Translations under genes and position numbers: made by a program
NCBI GenBank assembly: GCA_005656395.1
Contig: SRSI01000068.1
Location: 248,001 to 312,000, forward strand
Reading direction: 5' to 3'
From: Strongyloides papillosus
Taxonomy: Eukaryota; Nematoda; Chromadorea; Rhabditida; Strongyloididae
Length of the DNA stretch: 64,000 bases
The notes under the pieces: generated by a model
What the model saw: only the letters and a program-made list of their open reading frames with translations
Databases searched by the model: none
What the model was told of the DNA's origin: nothing
In this document: piece after piece, positions 9,795 to 23,917 of the stretch
Numbering within the stretch: position 1 is the stretch's first letter
How the letters are laid out: every line of letters begins with the position of its first letter

Positions 9795-12700
9795 TTAAAA
9801 ACCTGAAGTTGAGGCTAGTCCCGTCCATTGATCAGGTGCAACATGAATATAATGGTTGTTAATAGCTTCCATAAAACGAACTCTATAGTCTTCTGGATTA
9901 ATAATAGTTGGTAATTGATTTCCAGGTAAAGCTGCTTTTTTAACAGCACTTTCAATTTGTTTTTCAATTGTATATGGTCTCATATAATCAACTATACCAA
10001 GTATAACTTCATCATTCTCAGAATCTACACCAACTAATAAACTATAATCCATAATTTTTTGTGCACTTAAAAATTTGGAATCGTTATCTATAGCTTGTGT
10101 TAATGCGGCTTTTGCATGAGGATGAACATAAAATTGATTATTCCATAAATTATTAACAAAATTTTCATCTAGTAAAACTTGATCTTTGGCATGATGTTTT
10201 TCTGGATATGCTTTTCGGTTCCTCAATGAACCTTTTAAGTCCCAGTATTGTTTTATATTTTTTTTGTAAAAAAGATATTCCATGACAAGAATATCCATTT
10301 TATATTGAGAACCAGTCTTTTTATTTTTGTAGTTTACACGATAAACTCCATATATTTTTCCTAAACATGTCAATTTTTTTTCCGTAATAGAAGTGTTAAT
10401 GTAGTCAAAATATTTAGGTGCAAATGTTAGGAAAAAGTCAATTTCAGGTTTTGCCATTTCTTTAAATACAAATCTTTTATCATCAGTTCTATAAAAGTCG
10501 GAACCACTTTTTCCTCCCTGTGGTTTCCACATAGTTGTACTTGACAAACTCCTTATAAACATATCTTCACCCTCTACAAAACAAATTTTACGAAGAATTT
10601 GAAAATGTTCAGCATAATAAACATTTACATGATATGAAGCATTTGGATCTTCAAAAGATATATCAATATGATTTTTTTGGTGGTAGACTTCAGCATTTTT
10701 AGATGATACATCATCTTTTGTATTATTTTCAGAAATTTTCAAATTTAATGGAGTATCCATACAATTTTTCATATGTCTTAGTTTTTTTCTTTCTTCTTTA
10801 TACTCGTTTGAAGCTAAAGTATATGCAATGATAGATCCATAATCTGGTTTTGCTGAATCTTTTTTACTTGTAAAATCTTTAACAATAATACAAATATTAC
10901 CTTTGTTTTGAGGTAATGCAAGATGAAAATTATCTGGAAATGGATCATATATTGTTGTGAGTTCTAGAGGTGTATTTGTATCTATAGAAGGTAATGATAA
11001 ATTTGCACTTGAAAGAGTTGCTACTGTTGTCGTTTCATCGATATTCGAACTTATAGATGATGTACTCTTTTTAAGTGATTTTGTTTGTGAATTAATTTTC
11101 GACACTTCATCGTTCCATAGTGTAGTTAATTCATAAAGCTTGTGGTTTGACCAATTTAGTAAATCATTTATCTTTAGTACATCTGGGTTATTTGATAAAA
11201 TAGGATTCTTAGATTGAAATATTTCATTTGAACCAACAAGTTGTAGTACATCACTAACATCTACTTCAGTTTTTTCAAGAAATGCCTTTAATGTATCATG
11301 AACTAACTGAAAACGAATCCCATTTGGATGTACTTTTAATTTTATCAAATTTTCGCTAATTTTTTCAAATAAATCTTTTGCTAATGTATCAACTTTTCTG
11401 TATTCTAACTCTAAACCTGATATTGAGACAAATCTTGGTTCTATTAAGCATATCATAGGAGAAAATTGAACATGAAATGGTTTTATAGGATAAACTTTGA
11501 AAGATGTTACATAATCATTGTATGCAAAGAAATGTTGATGATCATGGAAAGAACAGTGATTACACGAATTTTTGGAATTTGATGATGTAGGAAGATTTAT
11601 ACAATTAATTGAGTTTGCCAAATATTCTATATACTTAGCAAATGACAAATGCCACACTTCATGTGATAATGGTGTTGCTGCAGAGGAAACAACACAATTA
11701 GGACAATGTTGCCAACAAAGGATGATATTCTCTTGATTGAAGGCAGACGATGCATTTTTAGACAAATTTATATCTTCAATAGACTGGACATATCTTTGAC
11801 TAATTATTTCTATACGTACTTTCCTATGAACAATTTTTCTTTGATGATCTATCATTGGAACTGAACAACTTTGATCATAACATTTATAATCATCATTAAA
11901 ACAAAATTTTGATAAAAACATTCCTAAGCACATATCATGTTGTGAATAAAACTCCATTTTTAAAACATATGGCAATACACAAAAAAAGGGATTAGATGAC
12001 TTTTTGGTAAATGAACCAAAAAGATAAGATATTCTTTGGTGATTTTCAGGATTAAAAACATCTTTTTTTTGTAGAATTCTTAAAGGATTACTTGCATCAT
12101 CAGCTAGTTGAACTTGTCTTTCCATTAATTCTTTTTCTATACTTCTCTTCTTACTACAACGATCTTTAAATATCCTTGCTGATGATGCTCTATAGCAACT
12201 CATATCATCATCAACATCCTCGATAAGTAAACAATTTTTTTTCACAAAAGAATGTTGAAATTCATTTTCAATGTTCTCTTCTATTATTTTAAATTTCTTT
12301 TTACTTAAGAATAAATCATTTTCTTTTTTATCTTCATCATCTGCTAAAAGTTTGTAGTCATCTATACTACCAATGGGAAATAAATTTTCTTTGAAATAGT
12401 TTCTTATTGCTGATTGTCGTCCACGTTTTGTTTCCATATATGGTGGACCAACTGATATAAATGGTGACCATCCAATATGACAATAATTTATTTCATGTAG
12501 AAAACCATCTTCAGTGTTATCTTCTAAGTCCATTATGTTTAGTTGGCATGCAAGACATTTTGCTGGTGGTGATGATAATGAAAATGTTACAGGTTTCGTA
12601 TTAAACATTTCAAATAATGCAATTTCAAGCTTTGTTGAATAACGTGCTAATATTAGCATTTTTAATATTCTTTTTGCAGCTTTTAATTCTCTATTTGATG

Positions 12701-14614
12701 AAGCTTTTAATAATACTGAAACCCCTTTTGCACCAGACTGTTGTTTAAATATTAATATTGTTTTAACCTTATCATCTCTCAATAGCACATGCTCTTGGGT
12801 AAAATAAGATACATATCCAATGCGTTGATTCAATATTTGTGCATCAAAAGCAGGTAAAATATCACAACCAACGACACGTGAAATTCTTTTCATAATTCTT
12901 GGTTTAATATTGTGAATAAGGCAAATGTTATTGTCAAGAAGCATGTCTAGTGCAACACATGCCACCGAATTTTCAACTATTAACAATGATGGTGAACGTG
13001 AAACGATTCTATCAACTTGATTTGATAAATATCCTCTTTCTTGTTGCAAGATATGATCTATAAAAGATAATTTATCTGTAACACGTTCATACTCAATACT
13101 ACCACTCAGCATCATAACAGATCCATTGTTAATTTTCGAAGCCATATTTGCATGAGCAATACTTTTTGAACACGCAACACCATTAATTAATTTAGCTGAT
13201 GGTTTTGGGATATCACAACAAAATTTCTTTATATGTACATATTTTAAAATGTTCATATTATCACCCTTGTTTTTAACATCAACTTCTACTGTTTCACTAA
13301 TTTCTTTAGATAGATTTAATAGTAGTGTTTTCCACTTTGTTTTGTCTATTTGTTCTTTATCAAATAACGTATCTAGAAATTCGTTTAATTTTTTATCAAA
13401 AGCATCTTTTAGATTTAGAGGTATTTCATCTTCTGAAAACATAATTTTTGCTTCATTTTGATTCTTGGAATCATTTAGGGAATTCCATGTATTAAATAAT
13501 TTTCTTTCATTATATGTATTGGTGGTACTTGTTGATGCAATACTCTCTGTATCTGTTTTATTATCATACTGATTATCTGAACTAGACGTTTCAATATTTT
13601 TAGTGTACTCGAAATCATTACCATCACCAGTACTCGAAAAGGACTCTGTTTTTAGTTGTGATTTTTTAAAATTTGATGAAACTAAAAGAGATTGGCTATA
13701 ATCAGAATCTATTGAATTTCTTGCTAAATCGTCAATATTCAAAAACGTTGGCAGTTGTTTTTCATATGCAATATTGGTAGGTTGAAAAGATGTCACATCA
13801 TTAGATGTCCCAAAATTTTTAACACTTTGCTGTTGATCACCATTTTTCTTGAACATTGGAAAATTCATTGAGACAGAGTTAACATTATTAGTAGGTTCAA
13901 AAGCAGATTCACTAATCTTTTGTGTAACTTCATTCATTGTTGTATCATTAATATTTTTAAATGTCTTTTCATCATTACATTTTAATATACATTCTTCATC
14001 AGAATCATAACCATTCTTTTTAAAATCTCTAGCATTAGGTTTAATATTTTTTTTGCAATAATTACATACACGAAGAAATTCCCTATACCCTAAAACTGCG
14101 CCGTCAACAGTGTTGTTTGTGCATTTAGCACAAAATATTTGCCCACAAATACGACAATGGTGTTTTCTGCGGAAAGCATTGAATTTTTCATGACATTCAT
14201 AGCATTCTTTACCAGTTGAATCAGGAACCCAATATCTTTTAAATTCAGATTGGTCGTACTTTTTTAATTGATCGACTTTTTTGTCAGAATTTTTATCTGC
14301 GGCAAAAACTTCCATTGCATCATCTGCAACTGCATTTATTTATAAAACTTTTTTTAATATAACTTACTGGAAACATTTGTCAAACTGTCTTTTTTATCGT
14401 TAATATCATCTACGGTATTGTTAGAAATACTAGACGTGTTACTATTATTGATCTTCACATTATTTGACACTGAATTTCCTTGTGTATTCGACTTGAAAAA
14501 TTTATTAAACAACCCTACTAATAAAGATGATTGGTCATTGTTTATAGTTTCATCTATTTCATCTCTTAGGGGTGTAAAAAAAGTTAAAGCATCTTCTTCT
14601 TTAAATTCTGACAT
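9795..14614 (-). CDS. ppk-3: PIKfyve/Fab1-type phosphatidylinositol 3-phosphate 5-kinase
   Basis: There are two exons, 14368-14614 and 9795-14329, with a 38-nt intron; the sum is 1593 codons plus stop. Domain order fits the family. A FYVE zinc finger lies at about residues 115-178 with a WVPD start, RRKHHCR and RVC. A GroEL/TCP1-like (Cpn60) domain lies at roughly 470-700. A C-terminal PIP kinase domain covers about 1290-1593 with a lysine in FVFKEMAK, DYSLLVG and IVDYMRPYT. The FYVE domain binds PI3P on endosomes and the kinase makes PI(3,5)P2, controlling endolysosome size. Members of this family work with VAC14 and FIG4. No DEP domain was seen. The acceptor is ambiguous by six bases (two AGs, at 14330 and 14324), both in frame. 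The 4.5-kb last exon is uninterrupted. Confidence 0.95.
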
Positions 14615-16803
14615 AGTCTTAATTTATTTCTGTTGATAAATAGTAGATAATAATTATTGAAATACATAAATATACATCATTATTTATCTTCCATTTGGTA
14701 TAATGTTACTATCAGAATTAATAAATTTTAATCGCATGTATATTAACATTCAAAACTTTTATGTTTATTTGTTTATTATTTTAGAATAAATTTGGGATAC
14801 AATCAATAAGTTAATTATATAAAAAATATCTTCTTCAATCAAATAATAAACAAAATTATCAATCGTTTGCCTTTTTATGTTTTCTAAAAATTGTTATAAA
14901 CATTACAATGAAGATTTTTGCTCTATATGAATAGTGAGTAATTGAACGAAACACTAAAAGAAATTTCAAAATTTTTCTAATCTCCTGAAAATTTATAAAA
15001 TTATAGAATTTGACATTTTGATTTTATTCTCAAATTAATATTTGCAATATGTTGTGTGTTAGCAGAAAATTCTCACCATGATAAAAGATTTTTTTCTCTC
15101 ATTTTGATTTTCTAAATTTCTTCCGCACAAATACTTATAGAATTAATTATAATGACTAAATGTTATATGTTTTAATTAAATTTTGAACATGGAAGTAGAA
15201 TTTAAAAGATATAAGATTTGTTATTTCTTGGAAGAAGGAATAATTTAAATCATAAATTTTTAATAAGTTGACATTGTCTGTTGTTAAACAGTTTTTATGT
15301 CATTAATTAATAATGTAGAATATAAAAAATTCAAAAATACATTTATTTTTTTAGGGTAATTCATACATTAATGTCAAAGAAATTTTATTTTCTCGAATTT
15401 TTTTAATGTATATTTGAGTATCTTGCTCTTTAACATTGTCATTAAAGTTTAATCTATCTAATGAGTATTATTGTTTCTCATTTTTATTTATTTGTAAAAA
15501 AAATTAATAAAAAATTAGAGTTGAACTTATACTTATTGATTATGCATACACTTAATCATTAGGATATAATAATATTTACAATAATTTTAAACGATGTCAG
15601 AACTAATGCTTTTACAAATATTATTTCAAATAATAAAAATATATTATTTAAAATGTTGCTTAAAAACAACAGATATTGAATATTCTTTCGCCGAAAATTA
15701 ACTATTTTAGACTCCCATTGTTATCAAAATTTTTTGCATATTGTTGAGATATGTCTTTTTTATTTTTTAATTGAAAATATTACAAATTGATAATTATTAT
15801 TCCAAATTAATAGCTACAAATTTTTAAAAGAATTATTATATAATTAGAAAATTGTTGTCTTAATTTTAGTTTGTGAAAAAATATATCTAAGCTTACATGT
15901 ACTTATAATATCGTTAAAATGTATAATTATTTAGAATTATTTTTCGTATTTTAATGCTTTAAAAATAATTGCATTTTTGAAATTAATATTTTAATTTATT
16001 CATTGCAACATTAATACAGTATGGGTTAAATTTATCAATGCTACTATTAAAAAAACTTTAAAATGTCTTTATAATAAAGTCAAAGGAATTAAAGTTTTTG
16101 AAAGTATAAAATTTTAGTATATAAAACTGAAGTATGTTATATGTAGTATATCTTTTGTAACTCTATATAAAATTAACAATTGGTCTACAACGAAGCTTTT
16201 TACAAAGAAAACGTATAAAACTATATGATTCTCGTATAGGCATCTTTTTAGATATATACATACAACATTATATATATTTTGTTTATATGATGCTATACTA
16301 TATTATAGTGATAAAAAGAATTACTAACATTTTGGGGTGCCTATTTATTCTCAAACTTGATAAGTTGTAGACACAGGAAATCTTTTTAAAAACTATGGCA
16401 TTATTTGTTTTTATGTATATTTAATAATAAGTTATATTCACAAATTAACATTAGGGTTTTTTTTCTTATTTTATTTGATGAAAACTTATGACGTAAATAT
16501 AATTTTTATTCTTATTATTGAACTTCTTTTTTATATTTATTATTATTTAAATCTTAATAACTAATTTTAGGGCAAACTTTTTCTTAATAATAATTTCAAT
16601 CCATATATGTTTTACTACTTTTTTATACTTCCTTTTTCCTTATGTTTTTTTTGAAATTGTTTTATAAGATTTTACTTTTCTTAAAGTATTATAAGTTGTA
16701 TTAATTTTTTTATTTTTCAGATATAAAGCATTTTGTTTTTCCTTATATTGCAATGAACCATTTTTAATATTTTTAAAGTAAAAATTATTCACAACATTTA
16801 AAA
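14615..16803. other. Intergenic stretch, no gene seen
   Basis: About 2.2 kb of very AT-rich DNA lies between the divergently transcribed PIKfyve gene (minus) and the SCHIP1-like gene (plus), so it should contain both promoters. No conserved element stands out. Confidence 0.5.
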
Positions 16804-18348
16804 ATGATAACAAAATGTTATAACAATATTTCTCCTGATAATAATAATAACAATAATGAAGAGAAAATAGTAAAAAGCGATGATATAAATGCTACTTGGA
16901 TAAATGAACAGTTATCTCAGGATCTTGTTAGTCTAAAAAATGACACTATTGTAGACTGTAATATCAATAAAAATATTGAAAGTTGTAAAGATACTTATGA
17001 AGAATCAAACATTTTGGATGATAACTTAATAAGAAGTTGTGAGAGTCTTCATATTGCCAATGATATTGAAGAATCGTCAATATCCTTATCTGAATGTTCA
17101 TTGCAATTATCTGCCTCTAGTTTTGAACAAACTTCACTTGAAAATTTAATAACACTTGAAGAAAATCCAAATGAAGACATTTACAAAGATTATCAGCTAA
17201 AAGATGACTCGAAAAGGATAAGTGATAATAGAAAATTGGTTATGGAAGAAATAGAAAAGATTGAATGTAAATTGCCTGAGTTGGATTTTAAGAAAATTGA
17301 AGAAACATTACATAATTCTGCCATTGAGCACGATATGACTTCAAGACGATTATTAGGTGATCAAGTAAGTAACGTTATAATTATTTAAACGTTTCTTTTA
17401 GGTTCGTAGGCGATTAGCATTACAATATGAAGAACTAATATCTGGACCTTCACCACCTATAAATACATATCCTAAAAAATCTAATTTTGGTGAAAGACTT
17501 CAAGCAGCAAATAAACTTCAGGTATATTAATAATTCCAAGCAATAAAAAAACTTGAAACTTTAGATTTGTTATTTAAATGAGTTGCATTATGAAAACAAT
17601 GAATCGGATAATTGTACATATAATTTTTATAAAACTAAAAGTAAATCAGCTCCTAATATTAAAAGCAATAATTGGTCTAGTAGTAAATCTACTATTAACA
17701 GACCATTTTTAATATCTAATACTTCAAGCCAAATCTTTAACAAACAAACAAAACATTTGTATGGTGGTAAGTATTTCCATTATCTCACAATTTTATGACT
17801 ATTTTATTTTAGTGAAAGAAAATAAAAAAAACGATAATAAAGAGTCTACAGAAATATTATTAAAAGCTAAAGAGTCGGCTAAACTTCAATTTGATTTTGA
17901 GAAAAAGGCTGGAAGATTTATTTCATGTAAAAACTTGTTAGCAAAAAAGTTAGCGAGAATTGATTTATCTAGAAAAAGTAACTTGGAACTAATTAAACTT
18001 CACGATGAATTACAAGAAAAAGTCGATAACCAAAATAGTATTTTAGTTAAACTTCTAATAGAAAAAGATATATTACATATGCAGCAAGATTCTATAATAT
18101 GTGACATTGATGATTTATTGTACACCAAAAATACAACTAAACAAATTTCCAAACTACCAAATTTTATGACATTTGATGAAGAATTTTTAGAAGACACAAT
18201 TGAGGATAAAGCAATAAATAATGATGATAAATGTCCTACTGCTCACAATACACCTAGAACAGAAACAGGAGGAATTTTTAATACTTTGAAGATATCAAAA
18301 TCTTATCCAGCCGGTTTCTTTAATATTTTTGGATTTTTTAAAAAATGA
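16804..18348 (+). CDS. SCHIP1-like coiled-coil protein
   Basis: There are four exons, 16804-17364, 17402-17521, 17565-17766 and 17813-18348, with introns of 37-46 nt; phases close to 472 residues. The N-terminal half is acidic and Ser/Asn-rich with no fold visible. The C-terminal part resembles the schwannomin-interacting protein 1 domain: an alpha-helical region, then a leucine-rich coiled coil around LIKLHDELQEKVDNQNSILV and LLIEKDILHMQQDSIICDID, matching the LLIERDELHMEQDAM-like core of SCHIP1. SCHIP1 proteins bind the membrane-cytoskeleton linkers merlin/NF2 and ankyrin, and in flies act upstream of Hippo signalling. The extra C-terminal tail of about 75 residues after the coiled coil is unlike the vertebrate proteins. 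The third exon start uses the TTTAG at 17564. Confidence 0.75.
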
Positions 18349-21300
18349 TAATATTTATCTCCTCTAACTACTAGTCATATACTTTATTTATTAAACTATA
18401 GAAATAAAAATTCTTTTAATAATATGATTTTTTATTATATTTATATTTTCAAACGACTTTAAATTTAATATTTCTCTTAAAAATGTAAGAATAATAAAAG
18501 TACTCATTATTAAGAGAAATTTTATTAAAATTTTAATGCAATAACTATACATCATATTGTCTATTAAGTACTAATAACTTTGAAATATTCTTGATGTAAC
18601 CATCAAAGAAATTTGTTTAATGTAATTAGTGATTGATAATAAATTGAATATTAAACATTTTAAGAACATAATAAAGTTATGTTAAAATTTGAATACAACA
18701 TTATGTATCGAAATGATAACAATTTATTGTTTATTTTTTAATTGGTTTGTTGATGTATGCAAACTATAAAGAATATGTATGTACAGGGTCACTTGAAAGA
18801 ATTATCATAACTGTGCAATTTTTTATAATTTTAAACTGTAAAAATATTGGAAAAACTTTGCATATGCTGTTTTACATGTTGAAAAATGGTTTTTAAAAAT
18901 AAATATATTCATGTTTTTAAAAAATTTTTTTATGAAATAAGTATAAATATTTATTTAGGCAAATTATTATTTTTTTTCTAATTAATTTTACTTCCTTTTA
19001 CTTCACAATTGAAAAATATTATGATATTTTACGGCTATAAATAGCTCAGTATTTTGTATAGAAAGTCTTTTTCTAATGAATTATTTAAGAAAGCAAATTT
19101 CTTAACAGACAATTTAATTGTAACTCAATATTTTTATGTGATTCTCATATTAAATGTTCAAATCTAAAAATTAATTTATTTTAATCATACACTAAGAACT
19201 ATATCAAATGACTTTAATTTTTTCACTAAACAAAATTTGAATTTATCCCTATAAAAAATTTCATTGTTTGATACAAAAAATTGGGGAAATTTATTTAAAT
19301 TAAGGATATATTGTTTGATGTTGAAAAAAGATCTAGTTTTATAATGTAATTTATATGTTTACATAACTATTTATTGTGAAAATATTTAGTTATCCTACTA
19401 AATAGGATAGTACTTTCTTTTAATGGTCCTTCTTTATTATAAAAAAATTCAAAACGCAACCGAAGATGTTAAAGAATTTTCAGATCAGTAACTTTATTTA
19501 TTGGCATTATCGGTACTTATAAACAAAGTAAATTGAAGAATCAATGTAACTACAACAAGCTTATGCGGTATTTCTGAAAGATTCTCTTTTAAAATATTTG
19601 CATAGGATTAATTTGTGTACCAAACAATATTATTAATCTTTACAACAAGGACATTGACACTAAATCTTAATAATTTAGGTTCAGCAATTTTTTTACCTCA
19701 TTATCTATTACTTCACTCATACTACCTAGGAAGCTTTTATCTAAATGGTCATTTCATCTAAACGAAATTTTAGAGATTGATGTTATAGATAAATTTCAAT
19801 AAGTAGTAATAATTTGAAATCATTTACTTCATTAAACCATATATTATCTTTTGTTAATCCAAGTATTTGGGACTATTAATAACTATAATATTTTTCTCCA
19901 ATTGGTTTATGGTTCGTTGGTTTAGTTAAAACATAGTAGATGCAACAACCTGTAAAAGATTACAATTGTAGTTCAATCTTTAGAACTGAAAAAGATTATG
20001 CAACTTTTTTTCTGTCATTAAATATATTTTTATAAATATTATAATTTTATATTGAAATGTTTAGAATTTATATGACTTCATTAAGTACATTTCAAGCCAT
20101 ATTTTTATTATTCAGTTATTATTTACTTATTTATTAAAAATGAAATATCATGATATTAAATTTTTATAGTAGACATAAAATAATATTTAAAAAGGATGTC
20201 GCATTTAATTTCTTCCTTTTTTATATTAACTAATTAACTGTCTAGATCTTTTTTTCATTAGTAAATGGAAGAAATATTAAAATAAGCTTAAGTGGTGGTT
20301 TCATTAACCATGCTGACGTTAATTATAATACCATTTTTATTAAATATGAACTGGGTCTATATCTATTTAATTGTATATCATAAAAGTATATTGCTTATTT
20401 CAATCGCTAATTTATAAATGTTTCTTTTCTTTGAAAATTAAAGATCATAATTGCGGTAACGAGCTTTTTATATTTATTATAACTATATTGGTAATTATTA
20501 CTTACAACATGCCCCTCAAACACTTTTCACATCAATTTTAGGCTTTTTATCAGTTATCACCAAATTTTCAATATAGAAAAAGCTTTTAACATAATAACAA
20601 TTGATGTGATGTTCCTGACAACTATAAAGAAGCTAAATTACATTACGACAACCTTAATCCATCAATGTTATCTTAACATTTATTTATTATCTTTCAATAC
20701 CAATAATTAATATTGTCCCATTACTAAATATTTGTTTAAACTTTATTTAAACAAGAGTATTTTGAATCATTAACCATCAATCTTTCTTATCACAACATTA
20801 AAAAACGTAAAAGAATTTAACAATCATATAATTTGTGCCCTTCAAATAACAATAAAAGATGCCTATTATGTTATTTTCATTAAATATAAATTTCTATTTT
20901 ATTACTACTAATCTACAACACAAAATTTCACTTAATAAATGGGTGTTACTTTAATATTTTATATAAATCAACACATTTTGAACTTTTTCATTTTAATGTA
21001 TATTTAAAGTACAATAACTTAAATATGCAACATTTGCCCTACCTTGTTTATGTGATATTTATTTATATAATTAGTTGACTTCTTTCAAGATATATCCATG
21101 TAAAGATTTATTATTCTAAACTCTTCATAATTCACCCGACTGCCGGTAACATTCTCTCATTTAATATTTATAATGCATCTAATGCAATTAAATCTTCAAT
21201 GTTATCTCTCTTTGATTTTTCAGATAAAGTTTGCGCATTAAATAAAGTGTTTATTATATTAGATTATTGATATAATACCTTTTATTACAAAATACACATA

Positions 21301-21418
21301 ATCAAATTATATTTTCCCACTACCGACTGTAGGCATTTATTTTTTCCTTTAATTTATGATCATTTATATTGATCTGAAAATATTTAATTAATAAATACCT
21401 ATATATGTCTGGTAAAGT
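18349..21418. other. Intergenic stretch, no gene seen
   Basis: Three kilobases of AT-rich sequence show no coding signal on either strand. The part from about 20500 to 21400 has a slightly more mixed base composition and may hold the promoter of the next gene. Confidence 0.45.
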
Positions 21419-22931
21419 ATGGTAGAGAAACGAATAATAACTTATATGGCAATTCTATGCCATATCATATTCTCCATTGAATGTTCTCCAATTTCATATA
21501 AAGAAAAAACTTGTAATAAAGTAAGTGACAACATTTATTAACAAGACCCAATTAATGGGTTTTATGATTTATTATGCTTTTGTTGTCATATCATATTTCA
21601 ATAAATTACCATATTTTAGGGAACACTTTATCAATGTAATTGTAAAAGTTGTTGGAAAGAGTTTGAGATACGAAATGAGACAGAAAAATTTTTGAACTGG
21701 GTACAAATTGAACTTATTAATTGTCCAAATGAACAAGAAATTAAAACATTTGATGATTTACAAATTAGAAAAAGAATAGCTAATTGGGTTAACGAAGAAT
21801 GTGCCTTAGTATTAGATTGTAATAAAATTGGAATAACAAAACGTATTAATGAAAAGGATGTTATAATTGGAGGTTCTATAGAATGTACACCCTTAGGTGG
21901 TCAAATTAAAATTAATGTTATTGGTAAAGGAAATCATCTAACAAAAGGTAGTTTTGCCGCTTCTAAGTTTTGGACATAATAAAAAATTTAATGTTTATTT
22001 TATTTTAGAAAATGTGGTACCTCCGGATACATTAATACAAATTTTACAAGCTAGAGAGCATTTACTTTCCTATATCATAGGAATAGATCTTATGAGCATT
22101 TCTACTCTTTCAAGTAATAAAGTTTACCCCCATCAATTTGGAGATTTAAATGGATTCCATTTTGATATGTTTGAAGATAATAATAAAAATGAGTCAGAGG
22201 ATGATAATTATGAAGATGAAGATGGGTATGATGATGACGGTGATGAGGAAGAAGATTACGGCCAAGATGGCATACATCATCATACACAAAAAATAAACTT
22301 AGATGATGATCAAACAAACAATAATAATACTTTAGATAATCAAACTGATCTTTTTATGCCTTCCATTGATACAACAACATCAAATAATCCAATAGAATCA
22401 ACTACTAAATCTTATATTACATCACCATCAACACAATTTACAGAGGAAAAAGAAATTGTCACAACATCAACACTCTTACCCTCAATTACAACAAAAGCAT
22501 TTATTGTTTCTACTACAACAAGTACCATTAAAACAAAATTACCAAATATAACCTTACAACCTCAATTATCACCAAAGATTGATGAAATTCCCGACGATAT
22601 TATTAATAATAATTATGATTCCAAGGTATATTCAAATGATAAACCTTCAACAACATTTACATTTAACAACATTTCAATTGAAATCCCTGAATGGTTGACG
22701 ATATCTTTAATAGTAATTCTAACAACATTACTCTTAGTATTATGTGTAATTTCTTGCATTACATACATGTTTATTAATTGCCATAGTAGTGTAAGAAAGA
22801 TTTCAAAAGATAAGGCTAACAAAGGTTTAATTATAAAGAAACATGAAGAAAGGAATGATGTAACAAGATTAGAAGAAAATAGTAATGTTGAAAAGATGTT
22901 ATTAGAAAAAGTAGGAACGGGAATCATATAA
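21419..22931 (+). CDS. Type I membrane protein with acidic and Thr-rich stalk
   Basis: Exons are 21419-21520, 21620-21947 and 22009-22931; phases close to 450 residues. The first exon supplies a hydrophobic leader (MAILCHIIFSIECS after a short basic start). An ectodomain of about 150 residues has six Cys close to the start and further on (CNKGTLYQCNCKSC, INC, EEC, LDC, IEC). It is followed by an Asp/Glu-rich stretch (around 22195-22260), a long Thr/Ser-rich probable O-glycosylated stalk, one transmembrane helix (WLTISLIVILTTLLLVLCVI) and a 50-residue basic cytoplasmic tail. I do not recognise the ectodomain family. The layout suggests a cell-surface mucin-like receptor or adhesion protein; this is inference only. 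Confidence 0.75.
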
Positions 22932-23067
22932 ATATAATATTCAAAAATAAGATCTCTGTATAATTTTTAAAATCATTAATCATTTTATCAAAAAAACAAG
23001 AAATAATTTCTATTTTTCTAACCTAGGTGCTTTTATTTTTTATCCTTCTAACATATAATAATTTATC

Positions 23068-23736
23068 TTATAAAGTAGTTCTCCTGATTTTCATTATTTT
23101 TGAGTCTCTCCATTTACTAGGTAATCCTTTTGAATTAATTGCTTGAACACTACAAATAACAGCATATGCATGATAATTATCTGGTTGGAATCTCTCATCA
23201 TAACCTGTAAACTCATAATTTACATAAAAATCCAAAAATCTTATCATTTTAATTTCATTATCTATTCCATAATAAACATCACATATAATATGATATTTTC
23301 GATTGCTATTATCAAAACCATCATTCCAGAATTCAGAGTCTGTCCATCTTAATTTAAGATAACATATGTCAATTACTGAACTTGAACTTCTAAAGTGGAT
23401 TATATACAATTAATTTATTACGCAACTCAATAGGATATGCTTATCAAAAAGTACTTTCAAATTAATATATATACTCTTTAATTAAAATCCATTTTATTAT
23501 AACTTACGTTGCTTTTAAGGGAATCAAAAATAAACGAACACGTCCAATTCTTGAGGGAGCTCCAATTAAAGATAAATCTTTAATATATCGTTGTCCATTG
23601 ATAAACTAAAAATATTTCATTGGAATTGAAGTAAAAAACTCACGTCATGTCGCACCACAATATTATCTTCTTTTAATTTACAAAAATTATAATTAAATAG
23701 CATAAATATCAAAAGAACGGGCAACAAAACTTTCAT
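23068..23736 (-). CDS. Small secreted protein of unknown family
   Basis: Exons are 23644-23736, 23508-23605 and 23068-23389, giving 170 residues with closed phases. The start MKVLLPVLLIFMLFNYNFCK is a clear signal peptide. The mature part is about 150 residues with three Cys, several aromatic residues and a beta-rich look (RIGRVRLFLIPLKA, YHAYAVICSV). Its size and style recall nematode transthyretin-like or cystatin-like secreted proteins, but no diagnostic motif of either is present. It lies tail-to-tail with the membrane protein gene upstream (137 bases apart) and in tandem with the CULT gene, 182 bases away. Confidence 0.65.
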
Positions 23737-23917
23737 TTTTATTAATTAATGAAATAACCCTTCTAGGGAGAACCAATTTTTATAAACCGACCTATATATA
23801 ATAATACTTTTCAAAGAATTTGTTAAGAAAATAAAATGAAAAAAAAACAACTTTTAAACCATTGATGTATGGCTAGAATTATAGATAATAATTTATAATT
23901 GTAAGTATGACAATAAT

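Noticed and set aside
23068..23736. Calling the small secreted gene a transthyretin-like protein
   Set aside because: Length and leader fit, but the conserved Cys pair and the typical N-terminal beta-strand motif of that family are not visible.
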